64,000 nucleotides of DNA from Spirilliplanes yamanashiensis (lineage in GTDB: Bacteria > Actinomycetota > Actinomycetes > Mycobacteriales > Micromonosporaceae), in the NCBI RefSeq assembly GCF_016863475.1, contig NZ_BOOY01000007.1:62001-126000 (forward strand), given 5' to 3'. Below the pieces are notes generated by a model. It was not told the DNA's origin. It was given only the letters and a program-made list of their open reading frames with translations, and ran no database searches. A program made the translations under genes and the position numbers. Shown here one piece after another: positions 33,669-42,072 of the stretch; within the stretch, counting starts at the first letter, position 1, and the number at the start of each line of letters is the position of its first letter.

Positions 33669-34859
33669 ATGCGCCTCAACAAGACCGTCCTCCGCAGCAT
33701 CGCGGCCGCCGTCATCGCCACCCCCGTGGTCGCCATGGCCATCCCCGACGCCGAGGCCGCCGGACCCGACGTGCTGCCGCTGACCGTCACCAACAACTCG
33801 GGCCGCGGCGAGTCCGTCCACCTGTACGTGCTCGGCACGAACATCGACACCGGCAAGCTCGGCTACGTCGATTCCGCCGGCACCTTCACCGCGTGGAGCG
33901 GCGGCGCCAACCCGCCCGTGGCGGCCCCGGACGTCTCGATCCCCGGCCCGGCGAACGGCGCCAGCAGCACCCTGAAGATCCCGAAGGGCCTGTCCGCCCG
34001 CATCTACATGTCGTTCGGCGACAAGCTCGACTTCAAGCTCAGCCAGGACGGCGGCCTCGTGCAGCCCGCGCCGTGGGCCGACGGCGACGCCAACAGCGAC
34101 ATCCTGTTCGACTGGTCGGAGTTCACCTACAACGACGCCGGCCTGTGGCTCAACAGCTCGCAGGTGGACCACTTCGCCGTGCCGCACGCCGTCGAGGTGA
34201 CCGGCTCCGACGGTGAGACCCTGCGCACCGGCGAGCTGAAGCCGGGCGGCCGCGACGCCGTCATCGAGGGCCTGAAGGCCGAGGAGGGCTTCGGCGACCT
34301 CGTGCAGACCGGCCCCGACGGCGAGGTGCTGCGGGTGCTGGCCCCGGGCAAGGGCGCCGACTCCGGCGACTTCGACCCGAACTACCTCGACCCGTACATC
34401 GACGAGGCCTGGGCCGCGTACGGCTCGGAGAAGCTGACGGTCGCGCCGTTCAAGGAGCAGCCGGACACGAAGTTCTACGGCACCACCTCCGGCGACACGA
34501 TGACGTTCACCGACGGCAGCGGCGCGCAGGTCGCCGAGATCCAGAAGCCGTCCACGGCGGACGTGTGGGGCTGCGACGGCAACCTGGCCGCCCCGAACGA
34601 CCTGGTCGTCGGCCCGATCGCGCGCAGCCTGTGCGCCGCCCTGCACCGCTCCACGCTGGGCACCGCACCGGTCGAGCCGGTCACCGACGCCGGTGAGTTC
34701 TACGACAACGAGCTGACGAACCACTACTCGAAGCTGATCCACGAGCAGATGGTCGACGGCAAGGCGTACGGCTTCGCGTTCGACGACGTGGCCGCGCAGG
34801 AGTCGCTGGTGCACAGCGGCGACCCGCAGACCGCGGCGATCGAGCTGACCGCGTTCTGA
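33669..34859 (+). CDS. Secreted GH64 endo-beta-1,3-glucanase
   Basis: A 396-residue exported family 64 glycoside hydrolase, which releases oligosaccharides (typically the pentamer) from beta-1,3-glucan. A Sec signal peptide covers residues 1-30 (ending AEA). The catalytic pair is predicted as Glu151 in WSEFTYND and Asp167 in SSQVDHF; the 16-residue spacing equals that of the characterised laminaripentaose-producing enzyme as I recall it. There is no extra carbohydrate-binding module. The ATG at 33669 follows AGGAAGGTG; the open frame extends upstream but without a signal peptide. A long terminator follows. Confidence 0.92.
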   Translation: MRLNKTVLRSIAAAVIATPVVAMAIPDAEAAGPDVLPLTVTNNSGRGESVHLYVLGTNIDTGKLGYVDSAGTFTAWSGGANPPVAAPDVSIPGPANGASSTLKIPKGLSARIYMSFGDKLDFKLSQDGGLVQPAPWADGDANSDILFDWSEFTYNDAGLWLNSSQVDHFAVPHAVEVTGSDGETLRTGELKPGGRDAVIEGLKAEEGFGDLVQTGPDGEVLRVLAPGKGADSGDFDPNYLDPYIDEAWAAYGSEKLTVAPFKEQPDTKFYGTTSGDTMTFTDGSGAQVAEIQKPSTADVWGCDGNLAAPNDLVVGPIARSLCAALHRSTLGTAPVEPVTDAGEFYDNELTNHYSKLIHEQMVDGKAYGFAFDDVAAQESLVHSGDPQTAAIELTAF

Positions 34860-34872
34860 TCCGTCCCGACCC

Positions 34873-34911
34873 GACCGCGGCGGCCGCCTCCCCTCAGCGG
34901 CCGTCGCGGTC
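34873..34911. terminator. 15-bp bidirectional terminator
   Basis: GACCGCGGCGGCCGC (34873-34887) pairs with 34897-34911 with a single G-T position and a 9-nt loop. It lies between the convergent GH64 and dioxygenase genes and overlaps the latter's stop codon. Confidence 0.75.
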
Positions 34912-35733
34912 GGCGTCCGCGCTCAGGATGAGGACGCCCAGGTAGCCGTCGTACTCGCGGGTGACCTTCAGCAGCATGCTGTCGTCGTAGACCGGGTCGG
35001 TGGCGTTCGTCGTCTCCGCGCCGGCCCGCGGCGGGTACGGGGCCCGGGCGAACACGGCGTCGTTGAGCCGTTCGGGGAACATCAGCTGGGTGGTGAGCAC
35101 CGGGGCGTCGGCGGCGTGCACCATGACGTTGACGTGCGGGGTGCGGCCCCGCTGCCGGCCGGGCCAGACGGTGACGAACTCGACGATGCCGCGGGGGTCG
35201 GTGACCTGGGCGCCGCGCAGGTAGCGCCGCGGGCCGACCGGCCGCAGGCTCGCCGTCGCGGCCGGGGCGCCTGACGGGGGCGCGCTCGCGGCGGCGCCGG
35301 CCGGCGGCACCGCCTCCGCCCCCGAGTACAGCCCGGCCGCGTCGCAGTGCCAGATCTCCACCACGGCGCCCGGCAGCGGCCCGCAGCTCTCGCTGTCCTG
35401 CACCTTCAGCACCAGGCGCAGGCGCACCCCGGCCCGGTCCTCGCGGACGTCGGAGCGGATCCGGCCGGCGTCGTAGTAGTACGGCCCCGCCGGGGTGGCG
35501 GTGGTGAGCGCGCACACGCTGGACCCGGCGAACAGCGAACTCAGGTCGTCGTCGTCGCCCGGCGCGGTGGTGGCGGGCGGCGCCACCGAGGGCGGTGCGG
35601 TGCCGGCCGGCGCGCCGCCGCCGGAGCACCCGGCGAGCACCCCGCCGAGCACCCCGCTGAGCACCCCGCCCACGCCGGCCGCCCCGAAGCCGGCGATCAG
35701 CTGCCTGCGGCTCACCCGCCGTCGCTCGCTCAC
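34894..35733 (-). CDS. Tat-exported lipoprotein, intradiol dioxygenase fold
   Basis: A 279-residue exported lipoprotein. The N-terminus has SRRQLIAGF (twin-arginine) and a lipobox LAGC around residue 36. The rest has the intradiol ring-cleavage dioxygenase fold: GPYYYDAGRIRSDV, PLPGAVVEIWHCDAAGLYSG, RYLRGAQVTDPRG and VTVWPGRQ. Canonical members bind Fe(III) through two Tyr and two His, the histidines in an HxH motif. Here that position reads PHVNVMVH, so the second histidine appears to be Asn. Catalysis is therefore doubtful. The GTG at 35733 begins the Tat signal. Confidence 0.82.
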   Translation of the reverse strand: MSERRRVSRRQLIAGFGAAGVGGVLSGVLGGVLAGCSGGGAPAGTAPPSVAPPATTAPGDDDDLSSLFAGSSVCALTTATPAGPYYYDAGRIRSDVREDRAGVRLRLVLKVQDSESCGPLPGAVVEIWHCDAAGLYSGAEAVPPAGAAASAPPSGAPAATASLRPVGPRRYLRGAQVTDPRGIVEFVTVWPGRQRGRTPHVNVMVHAADAPVLTTQLMFPERLNDAVFARAPYPPRAGAETTNATDPVYDDSMLLKVTREYDGYLGVLILSADADRDGR

Positions 35734-35798
35734 CGCTCCACGATAAGGGACAAAAGGGGCGTTCGCCCGGGTCGCCGCCAGGCCACCCAGATGTCACC

Positions 35799-35854
35799 TT
35801 CGGTTCGTGCCGCGGCCATGCCCGGCGCATAGCGTGACGGCCTCCCGAACCGAA
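35799..35854. promoter_or_regulatory. 9-bp inverted repeat upstream of pseH
   Basis: TTCGGTTCG (35799-35807) and CGAACCGAA (35846-35854) are exact inverted copies 38 bp apart in the 133-bp divergent region between the dioxygenase and pseH genes. The right arm ends 12 bp before the pseH GTG. It could be an operator pair. Confidence 0.45.
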
Positions 35855-35866
35855 AGAGGGCAGCCC

Positions 35867-36352
35867 GTGCTTCGACCCGCGGCCGACGCCGACCGCGACC
35901 CGGTCCTCGCCTGGCGCAACCACCCCGAGGTGCGGCAGGCCAGCTTCACCACGCACGAGATCGGCGCCGCCGACCACGCGGCGTGGTGGGCGGGCGGCGG
36001 CCGCGACCGCATTCTGATCTTCGAGTACGCGGGCCGGCCGGCCGGCGTCGTGACGATCGAGGCAGACGGGACCTGGGGCTACTACCTCGACGTGGCGGGC
36101 CTGACGGAGCGCCGCGAGTTCCTGCCCGCCTGGCTGGAGCTGGAGCGCGAGGCGATCGGGTACGCGTTCGACGTGCTGGGCCTGGAGCGGCTCACCGGCG
36201 AGACGCTCGCCTGGAACACCCCGGTGCTGGCCCTGCACCGGCGGTTCGGGTTCCGCGAGACCGACAGACATCAGCGCCCGGTCGACGGGGTGCCGCAGGA
36301 GGTCGTCCGGACCGAACTGCGCGCCGCCGACCGGCTCACCGTGAGGCGGTAG
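35867..36352 (+). CDS. pseH: GNAT acetyltransferase, PseH-like
   Basis: A 161-residue GNAT protein resembling PseH, which acetylates N4 of UDP-4-amino-4,6-dideoxy-L-AltNAc. It starts LRPAADADRDPVLAWRNHPEVRQ and has LEREAIGYAFDVLGLERLTGETLAWNTPVLALHRRFGFRE, the RimJ/PseH-type ending. The acetyl-CoA loop is less basic than in classical GNATs, as in PseH. The GTG at 35867 follows AGAGGG. Assignment rests on pseI beginning 2 nt after its stop and on pseB, pseC, pseF and pseG nearby. Confidence 0.8.
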   Translation: MLRPAADADRDPVLAWRNHPEVRQASFTTHEIGAADHAAWWAGGGRDRILIFEYAGRPAGVVTIEADGTWGYYLDVAGLTERREFLPAWLELEREAIGYAFDVLGLERLTGETLAWNTPVLALHRRFGFRETDRHQRPVDGVPQEVVRTELRAADRLTVRR

Positions 36353-36354
36353 CA

Positions 36355-37377
36355 GTGTTCGAGCAAGGCGGTCGGCCGTACATCGTGGCCGAGCTGTCCG
36401 GCAACCACAACGGCGACCTCGACCGGGCCCTGGCCCTGGTCGACGCGGTCGCCGAGGCCGGCGCGCACGCGGTGAAACTGCAGACGTACACGGCGGACAC
36501 GCTGACGGTGAACGTCGACGACCCGCGGTTCCGGCTGTCCAGCGGCCACGACCTGTGGGGCGGGCAGCACCTGTACGAGCTGTACTCCAAGGCGCACACC
36601 CCGTGGGAGTGGCACGAGGTCATCTTCGCCCGGGCGCGGGAGCACGGGCTGACCGCGTTCTCCAGCCCGTTCGACCCGACGGCCGTGGACCTGCTGGAGA
36701 AGCTGGACGCGCCGCTGTACAAGATCGCGTCGTCGGAGCTGGTCGACCTGCCGCTGATCCGGCTCGTCGCGTCCACCGGCAAGCCGCTCATCATCTCCAC
36801 CGGCATGGCCACCCTCACCGAGATCGGCGCGGCCGTCGACGCCGCCCGCGAGGCCGGCTGCACCGACCTGTGCCTGCTGGCCTGCACCGCCTCGTACCCG
36901 GCGCCGCCGCAGGAGAGCAACCTGCGCCGCATCCCGGTGCTGGCGCAGGCGTTCGGGGTGCCCGTCGGGCTGAGCGACCACACGCACGGCATCGGCGCCC
37001 CGATCGCCGCCGTCGCCCTCGGCGCGAGCGTCGTCGAGAAGCACGTGACCCTGGCGCGCGCCGACGGCGGCGTGGACTCCGCGTTCTCGCTGGAACCGGC
37101 CGAGCTGGCCGCGCTCGTGGTCGAGAGCGAGCGCGCCTGGCTGGCGCTCGGCGGCACCCGGGTCGGCCCGACCGAGCACGAGCGCGAGGGGCTGCGGTTC
37201 CGCCGCTCGCTGCACGTCGTCGCCGACGTGAAGGCCGGCGACGTCGTCACCGAGGCCAACGTGCGCTCCATCCGCCCCGCGGGCGGGCTCGCCCCGGACG
37301 CCATCGGCGTCGTGCTCGGCCGCACGTTCACCCGGGACGCGGCCGTCGGCACGCCGCTCGCCTGGGACCTGGTGTAG
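36355..37377 (+). CDS. pseI: Pseudaminic acid synthase
   Basis: A 340-residue NeuB-family synthase condensing the 6-deoxy-AltdiNAc sugar with phosphoenolpyruvate to give pseudaminic acid. AELSGNHNGDLDRAL, AHAVKLQTYTADTLT, AFSSPFDPTAVDLLE, KPLIISTGMATLTEI and PVGLSDHTHGIGAPIAAVALGASVVEKH are all in family order, with the metal-binding histidine in EKHVT. A C-terminal SAF antifreeze-like domain (about residues 283-340, FRRSLHVVADVKAGDVVTEAN) is present. Wording such as KLQTYTADT and the WEWHE block favours PseI over sialic or legionaminic synthases. GTG start at 36355. Confidence 0.92.
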   Translation: MFEQGGRPYIVAELSGNHNGDLDRALALVDAVAEAGAHAVKLQTYTADTLTVNVDDPRFRLSSGHDLWGGQHLYELYSKAHTPWEWHEVIFARAREHGLTAFSSPFDPTAVDLLEKLDAPLYKIASSELVDLPLIRLVASTGKPLIISTGMATLTEIGAAVDAAREAGCTDLCLLACTASYPAPPQESNLRRIPVLAQAFGVPVGLSDHTHGIGAPIAAVALGASVVEKHVTLARADGGVDSAFSLEPAELAALVVESERAWLALGGTRVGPTEHEREGLRFRRSLHVVADVKAGDVVTEANVRSIRPAGGLAPDAIGVVLGRTFTRDAAVGTPLAWDLV

Positions 37378-37382
37378 CGCCC

Positions 37383-39011
37383 ATGTGGCTCAAGGCCGAC
37401 AAGAGCGAGCTGAACCTCTTCCTCGACGCCGCCGAGGTGTACTGGGAGAAGAACCTGCCGCGCCCCGCCGACGACGCCTACGTCGTGGTCGAGGCGTTCC
37501 ACCAGGACATCCGGGTCACCCTGCGCAACCTGGTGTTCGCCAACGCGCTGCGCCGGCTGCGCCCCGCCCGCCTGGTCGTCGTCACCGGCGTGCAGGCGGA
37601 CTGGAAGCGCACCCTGTGGAGCGGCTTCGACACCGCGCTGATGACCCGGTTCTGCCGGGCGTTCGGCGCCGAGGACGTCATCGACGTCTACGACCTCGTC
37701 GCCCGCGGCGCCCGGCCGGTGGTCGCGGGCCGCGAGCTGCCGCCGGGTGCGCCGATCGATGCGCAGACCCTGCGCGCGTACGCCGACGCCACCTACTGCC
37801 GCCTGGCGAAGGTGCCCAGGATGCCGGCCGACCCGCCGGGGTACGCCGAGCGCGCCGCGCTGGGCGCCGGCCTCGCCGAGGTGTACGCCGCCCTGCTCGG
37901 CGGCGCCGTCACCGCGCTGGTCACCAGCCACGTCGACTACGACCAGTGGGGGCTCGCCGTCGAGGCGGCCCGCCGCGCCCGGGTGCCCGTCATCCACACC
38001 CAGCAGACCGGCTGCCTCAAGGCGTACGGGCTGTACCCGGAGACCGACTCCGGCACCGGCACGTTCCGCCAGGAGCTGACCCGGCACATCGGCGCGGCGT
38101 TCGAGGCGGGCGTCTGGTCGCGCCGCGACGAGCTGCGCGACGCCGCCGAGCTGGTGGCGTGGCGGTCCAAGGTGAACCTGGGGCGGCCCAGCTGGTGGCG
38201 CGGCGGCGTCACCGCGTCGGTCGACCTGGCCGACCCGGCCGAGCGGGCGCGGCTGCGCTCGCACACCGCCGCCCGGCTGGGCCTGGACCCGGCGAAGCCC
38301 ATCGTGGCGGTGTTCAACCACGCCGTGTCGGACGCCCTGGGCACCAACGTCGAGCTGTTCGACGACCTCGCCGACTGGTTCTCCCGGACCGCGGACTACG
38401 CCGCCGAGCGCACCGACGCGCAGTGGCTGTTCCTCGACCACCCCAGCCAGGCCCTGTACGACGGCACGAAGTTCTTCGCCTCCGTCGCCGCCCGGCACGC
38501 GCGGTCGCGGCACCTGGTGTTCCGGCCCAGCGCGTCGCTGAGCAAGAACGCCCTGTGGAGCCTCGCCGACCTGGGTGTCACGGTGCGCGGCAGCGTCAGC
38601 AACGAGCTGCCCGCGTACGGCATCCCGGTCATCCAGGCCGGCTGGTCGGAGTGGAGCGCGTGCGGGCTGTCCACCGTGGCGTCCGACGCCGAGGACTACT
38701 GGCGGCTGCTCGACGCCGGCATCGCGACCGCCCGCGACGGCGGCGAGCCCGTCACGGAGGAGCAGGTGCGCCGCGCACGGCTGTGGCTGTGGCTGTACCG
38801 CAGCGGCACCGACGTGGTGACGCCGCTGGTGCCGCAGTGGGAGGTGTGGCCCGCGAACCACCTGCTGCGCGCCATGCGGGCCACGTTCCGGCACATCGAG
38901 AGCGACGCCGACCCGCTGTACGCCGCGGTCGAGCGCATGTGGACCCGCCGCGAGCCGATGCTGACCCGGGTCGACCTGGCCAAGGACCTGGCGATGGATC
39001 CCGTGCCGTGA
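37383..39011 (+). CDS. Capsule-type glycosyltransferase in pse operon
   Basis: A 542-residue GT-B-like protein resembling capsule polysaccharide synthesis proteins of the Kdo-transferase type. The C-terminal half has IVAVFNHAVSDALG, WLFLDHPSQALYD, LVFRPSASLSKNALWSLADLGVTVRGSVSNELPAYGIPVIQAG, where the GS-E-P-YGIPV block is the usual donor-binding end. Lying 5 nt after pseI, it is a good candidate for the pseudaminyl transferase or a linker to the chain; this is inference. Its stop overlaps the next GTG by 4 nt. Confidence 0.68.
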   Translation: MWLKADKSELNLFLDAAEVYWEKNLPRPADDAYVVVEAFHQDIRVTLRNLVFANALRRLRPARLVVVTGVQADWKRTLWSGFDTALMTRFCRAFGAEDVIDVYDLVARGARPVVAGRELPPGAPIDAQTLRAYADATYCRLAKVPRMPADPPGYAERAALGAGLAEVYAALLGGAVTALVTSHVDYDQWGLAVEAARRARVPVIHTQQTGCLKAYGLYPETDSGTGTFRQELTRHIGAAFEAGVWSRRDELRDAAELVAWRSKVNLGRPSWWRGGVTASVDLADPAERARLRSHTAARLGLDPAKPIVAVFNHAVSDALGTNVELFDDLADWFSRTADYAAERTDAQWLFLDHPSQALYDGTKFFASVAARHARSRHLVFRPSASLSKNALWSLADLGVTVRGSVSNELPAYGIPVIQAGWSEWSACGLSTVASDAEDYWRLLDAGIATARDGGEPVTEEQVRRARLWLWLYRSGTDVVTPLVPQWEVWPANHLLRAMRATFRHIESDADPLYAAVERMWTRREPMLTRVDLAKDLAMDPVP

Positions 39012-39898
39012 TCGGCTCCTGGTTCGGCACCGCCCACGACGTGGCGCCGCAGCACCTCGACCTGCCCGCCGCCGTGACGGGCGGGCAGCACCCGGCCGTG
39101 GCGGTCGTCGACAACGTGGTGCGCGGCAGCGGCATCGTCGGCCGGGTCACCGGCGACGCCGGGGCGGTCGCGGTGCGGCTGCGCCCCGGCCCGGAACCGG
39201 TGCGGGTCACCGTCGCCGTCTCGCTCGACGAGATCTCCACCCGGTGGTGGGCCGACCGGGTCCGGCCGCCGCGCACCCGCGGCGAGCGGCCCCGGCTGGT
39301 GCTGGTGCACTCGCAGGGCGCGCTGCGCGGCGCGCTGGTGCTGGCCCGCGGGCAGGGCTGGCTGCGCGGCGTGCCCGCCGCCGGCACGGTCACGTTCGAC
39401 CTGGACCCGGCCGAGCTGGCCGACGGCCTGCTGGTGGTCGAGCTGACCCCGGCCGGCGCGCTGCCCGCCGCCGTCGCCGGCCGGTTCTCCGGCAACGACG
39501 CCATCGGGCTGCGCATCGACCGCATCGACGCCCGCCCCGCGGCCGGACCGGCGCCGGTGTTCCGGTCGGCGGGAGCCGGCTTCGCCGTCGCCGCGCCCGG
39601 CGCGCGCGAGGTGCGCCTGCCGCGCGCCGCCGGGCCGGCCGCACCGCCGCCCGCCCGCGCCCCCGGCAACCGGTGGACCCGGCAGAAGCCCGCCCGCGCC
39701 GCCTGGAAGGTGCTGCGCACCGGGCGGCGGGTCGCGTACCGGGGCGCCGCCGTCGTCGCCCGCCCGGCGCTGCCCGCCGCGCCGCACGCGGTGGACCTGG
39801 CGACCGGCGCCGACGTGCCGGTCACGGTGGCCGGGCGCGACGCCGGCGGCCTGCACCTGACCCTCGGCCCCGCCACCGGCCCCGTGCTGGTCGGCTGA
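39008..39898 (+). CDS. Unknown beta-rich protein in pse operon
   Basis: A 296-residue protein I do not recognise. It has no signal peptide or membrane helix. The first 180 residues alternate hydrophobic strands (AVAVRLRPGPEPVRVTVAVSL, TVTFDLDPAELADGLLVVELTP) and contain a tryptophan pair near residue 79 (TRWWADR); a basic, Arg-rich stretch follows at about 217-250, then a final beta segment. It overlaps both neighbours by 4 nt and 1 nt, so it is translated with them and probably acts on the same glycan. Confidence 0.6.
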   Translation: MIGSWFGTAHDVAPQHLDLPAAVTGGQHPAVAVVDNVVRGSGIVGRVTGDAGAVAVRLRPGPEPVRVTVAVSLDEISTRWWADRVRPPRTRGERPRLVLVHSQGALRGALVLARGQGWLRGVPAAGTVTFDLDPAELADGLLVVELTPAGALPAAVAGRFSGNDAIGLRIDRIDARPAAGPAPVFRSAGAGFAVAAPGAREVRLPRAAGPAAPPPARAPGNRWTRQKPARAAWKVLRTGRRVAYRGAAVVARPALPAAPHAVDLATGADVPVTVAGRDAGGLHLTLGPATGPVLVG

Positions 39899-40869
39899 TG
39901 CTCACCGGCGACCCGGAGCACAACCGGCGCACCCTGCAGGACCGGCTCGACGGCCCGCCCGGCGTGCTGGAACTGCCGCCCGGCGCCTGGCCCCTCGCGG
40001 GCGGCCTGCGGGTGCCGGCCGGCTGGACCGTGCGCGGCCCGGGCGCGTGGCTCGACGCCGCCGGGCCCGGCGACGAGCCGGTACTGCACGTGCTGGGCTC
40101 GGACGTCGTCGTCGAGGACGTCGGCGTGCGCCCGGCGCCCAGCGAGCCCGGCGAGCACGGCGGCGACCGGGGCACCGGCGTCACCGTCGGCGAGTACCTG
40201 TACGCCGCCCCGCCCACCTGGATCGCGGGGGTCACGCTGCGCCGGGTGCGCGTCGAGGCACCCACCCGGTCCGCCAACGCCGTCGCGGTCATGGGCGCCG
40301 TCCGCGGCGTCACCGTCGACGGCGCCGACATCACGGGCGGCCACACCGGCGTGGCCGTGCACTGGGGCGCCGTCGGCGGCGACGTGCACACCGTGCGGGG
40401 CCCGACGTACCACCCGCACGACCTGACGATCACCGGTCTGCGGGTGCGCGACGCGGTCGAGGGGTTCTACCTGTCGTCGGTGCACGACGCGGCGGTGCGC
40501 GGGGCGTGCCTGTCCGGCGTGGACATGGGGTTCCGGCTGCTGCCCGGCGACAACACCGCCCGGTTCGCGGGGCCCGAGGTGGGCCGCCGGATCACCGTGG
40601 AGGACGTGTGCGTGCGCTGGCGCGGCCCCCGGTACGCGGTGCGCGTCGCCGGGTGGGGCCGCAGCGAGATCGACGGCGCGGTCAGCGTCCTGCGCTACGC
40701 CGACACGGCCGTGCGCCGCTGCACCCTGCGCCGCGACGCCGGGGACGACGACGTCTCCTCGTGGTCGCCGCTGGTGCTGGAGAGCGTGGCCGGCGTGACG
40801 CTGGACGGCGTCGTGGTCGAGAGCCCGTCCGGCGGCCCGTGCTGCCCGCTCGCCGGGTCGTCCGGCTGA
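39898..40869 (+). CDS. Right-handed beta-helix (pectate-lyase-like) protein
   Basis: A 323-residue protein predicted as a parallel beta-helix. It shows repeating short turns of the type VEDVGVRP, LRRVRVEAP, VTVDGADITGG, LTITGLRVRDA, AVRGACLSGV, ITVEDVCVRW and VTLDGVVVES, each with the V-x-(V/I)-x-(G/D/N) rhythm of pectate-lyase-like coils. No signal peptide is visible, so a cytoplasmic role is suggested, unlike secreted lyases. Aspartates and histidines along one face could be catalytic. The ATG overlaps the upstream stop by 1 nt. It may modify or bind the pseudaminic acid-containing glycan. Confidence 0.65.
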   Translation: MLTGDPEHNRRTLQDRLDGPPGVLELPPGAWPLAGGLRVPAGWTVRGPGAWLDAAGPGDEPVLHVLGSDVVVEDVGVRPAPSEPGEHGGDRGTGVTVGEYLYAAPPTWIAGVTLRRVRVEAPTRSANAVAVMGAVRGVTVDGADITGGHTGVAVHWGAVGGDVHTVRGPTYHPHDLTITGLRVRDAVEGFYLSSVHDAAVRGACLSGVDMGFRLLPGDNTARFAGPEVGRRITVEDVCVRWRGPRYAVRVAGWGRSEIDGAVSVLRYADTAVRRCTLRRDAGDDDVSSWSPLVLESVAGVTLDGVVVESPSGGPCCPLAGSSG

Positions 40870-40896
40870 GCGGGCGGCTGAGCGGGCGGCACGGCC

Positions 40897-42072
40897 TCAC
40901 ACCTGCAGGGTGGTCAGCCGGGTGAACTCGCGCGGCAGGTCGTAGCCGTCCCACGCGGCGCTGAACGTGAGCGCCGAGCCGAACGGCACGATCCGGTCGA
41001 CGCCGCGCCCGCCGAGGGCGGCGGCGAACGCGGCCAGCTCGCCGGCGGCGAAGCCGAAGTGGCTGAACGTCTGGTCCTGCCGGGTGATGACCGGCACGAT
41101 CTCGGCGAGCGAGCCGACGGTGGCGAACGGGAACGCGCCCGCCCCGAGCCAGCGCCGCGGCAGCACGGCGGTGCCGGTCAGGGTGGCGGCGGTGACGGCG
41201 TTGCCGGCGAACGTCAGGGTGTCGGCCGCCCCCGTGGCGGCGAGGCCCAGCGCGTTCACCCGCTTCTCGACGGCCATCGCGGCCTCGATCTGCCAGCCGC
41301 GCTCGGCGACGACGTCCACGAGCAGGTCGAGGAACTCGGCGCGCACGGCGTCGGCGGCCGCGGCGTCGCCGACGAGGAAGACGGTGCGCGGCGACGAGCA
41401 GGCGGCCTGGTCGAACCAGTACGCGTCGTTGCTGAACCCGACGACGGCGGCGCGCCGCGCGGCCGGGTCCGCCGCCTGCCACCCGGGCACCGACACGGCG
41501 GCCCACGAGGTGCGGTCGGGGAACGTCAGGTCGCGCGCGCTCGGCGGCAGCGGGTGCCGGCGGATCGCGGCGACGGCGGCGTCGCCGCCCCAGATGACCC
41601 GCAGGTCGCACCACGCGCTGAGCGCCGCGGTGACGGCGTCGTCGCGGCCGTAGGACACCATCCGCTGGGTGCGGGCGATCGCCGGGTCGGCGTCGATGTC
41701 GCCCAGCGCCTCCAGGATGACCTGCGCCGCCCCGGCGGCCCGCTCGGAGATGCGCACGACGTTGGCGTTGCCGGCCAGCGCCGACAGCGCCCACGAGTAG
41801 ACGAAGATGGTGTCCACGTTGGCCGGTGGCACGTGGAAGACGTTGCCGCGCGGGAAGACCAGCGCGCCGTCCACGGCGGCCGACAGCCGGGTCACGGTGC
41901 GGGTCAGCTCGGCCGGGCGCAGGAAGTAGCCGAGCGAGCCCAGTTCCGGGTGCGCCCGCGACGCCTTGAGCAGCCGCCGGGAGAACGCCCCCAGGAAGTC
42001 GAGGACGCGGGGGTCGCCGACGGTGAGCCGCTCGTGCGGCCAGTCGCCGGTGTCGCCGAACAGGTGCTTCAC
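40897..42072 (-). CDS. LuxC-like acyl-CoA/acyl-protein reductase
   Basis: A 391-residue LuxC-family reductase, which reduces activated acyl groups to aldehydes with NADPH. The fold is of aldehyde-dehydrogenase type: VFHVPPANVDTIFVYSWALSALAGNANVVRIS is the nucleotide-binding part and the catalytic cysteine is Cys225 in FDQAACSSPRTVFL. The GTG at 42072 overlaps the LuxE-like stop by 4 nt, which fits channelling of an acyl group from LuxE to LuxC. No LuxD thioesterase is present. It is the last gene of the operon and converges on the beta-helix gene. Confidence 0.85.
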   Translation of the reverse strand: MKHLFGDTGDWPHERLTVGDPRVLDFLGAFSRRLLKASRAHPELGSLGYFLRPAELTRTVTRLSAAVDGALVFPRGNVFHVPPANVDTIFVYSWALSALAGNANVVRISERAAGAAQVILEALGDIDADPAIARTQRMVSYGRDDAVTAALSAWCDLRVIWGGDAAVAAIRRHPLPPSARDLTFPDRTSWAAVSVPGWQAADPAARRAAVVGFSNDAYWFDQAACSSPRTVFLVGDAAAADAVRAEFLDLLVDVVAERGWQIEAAMAVEKRVNALGLAATGAADTLTFAGNAVTAATLTGTAVLPRRWLGAGAFPFATVGSLAEIVPVITRQDQTFSHFGFAAGELAAFAAALGGRGVDRIVPFGSALTFSAAWDGYDLPREFTRLTTLQV

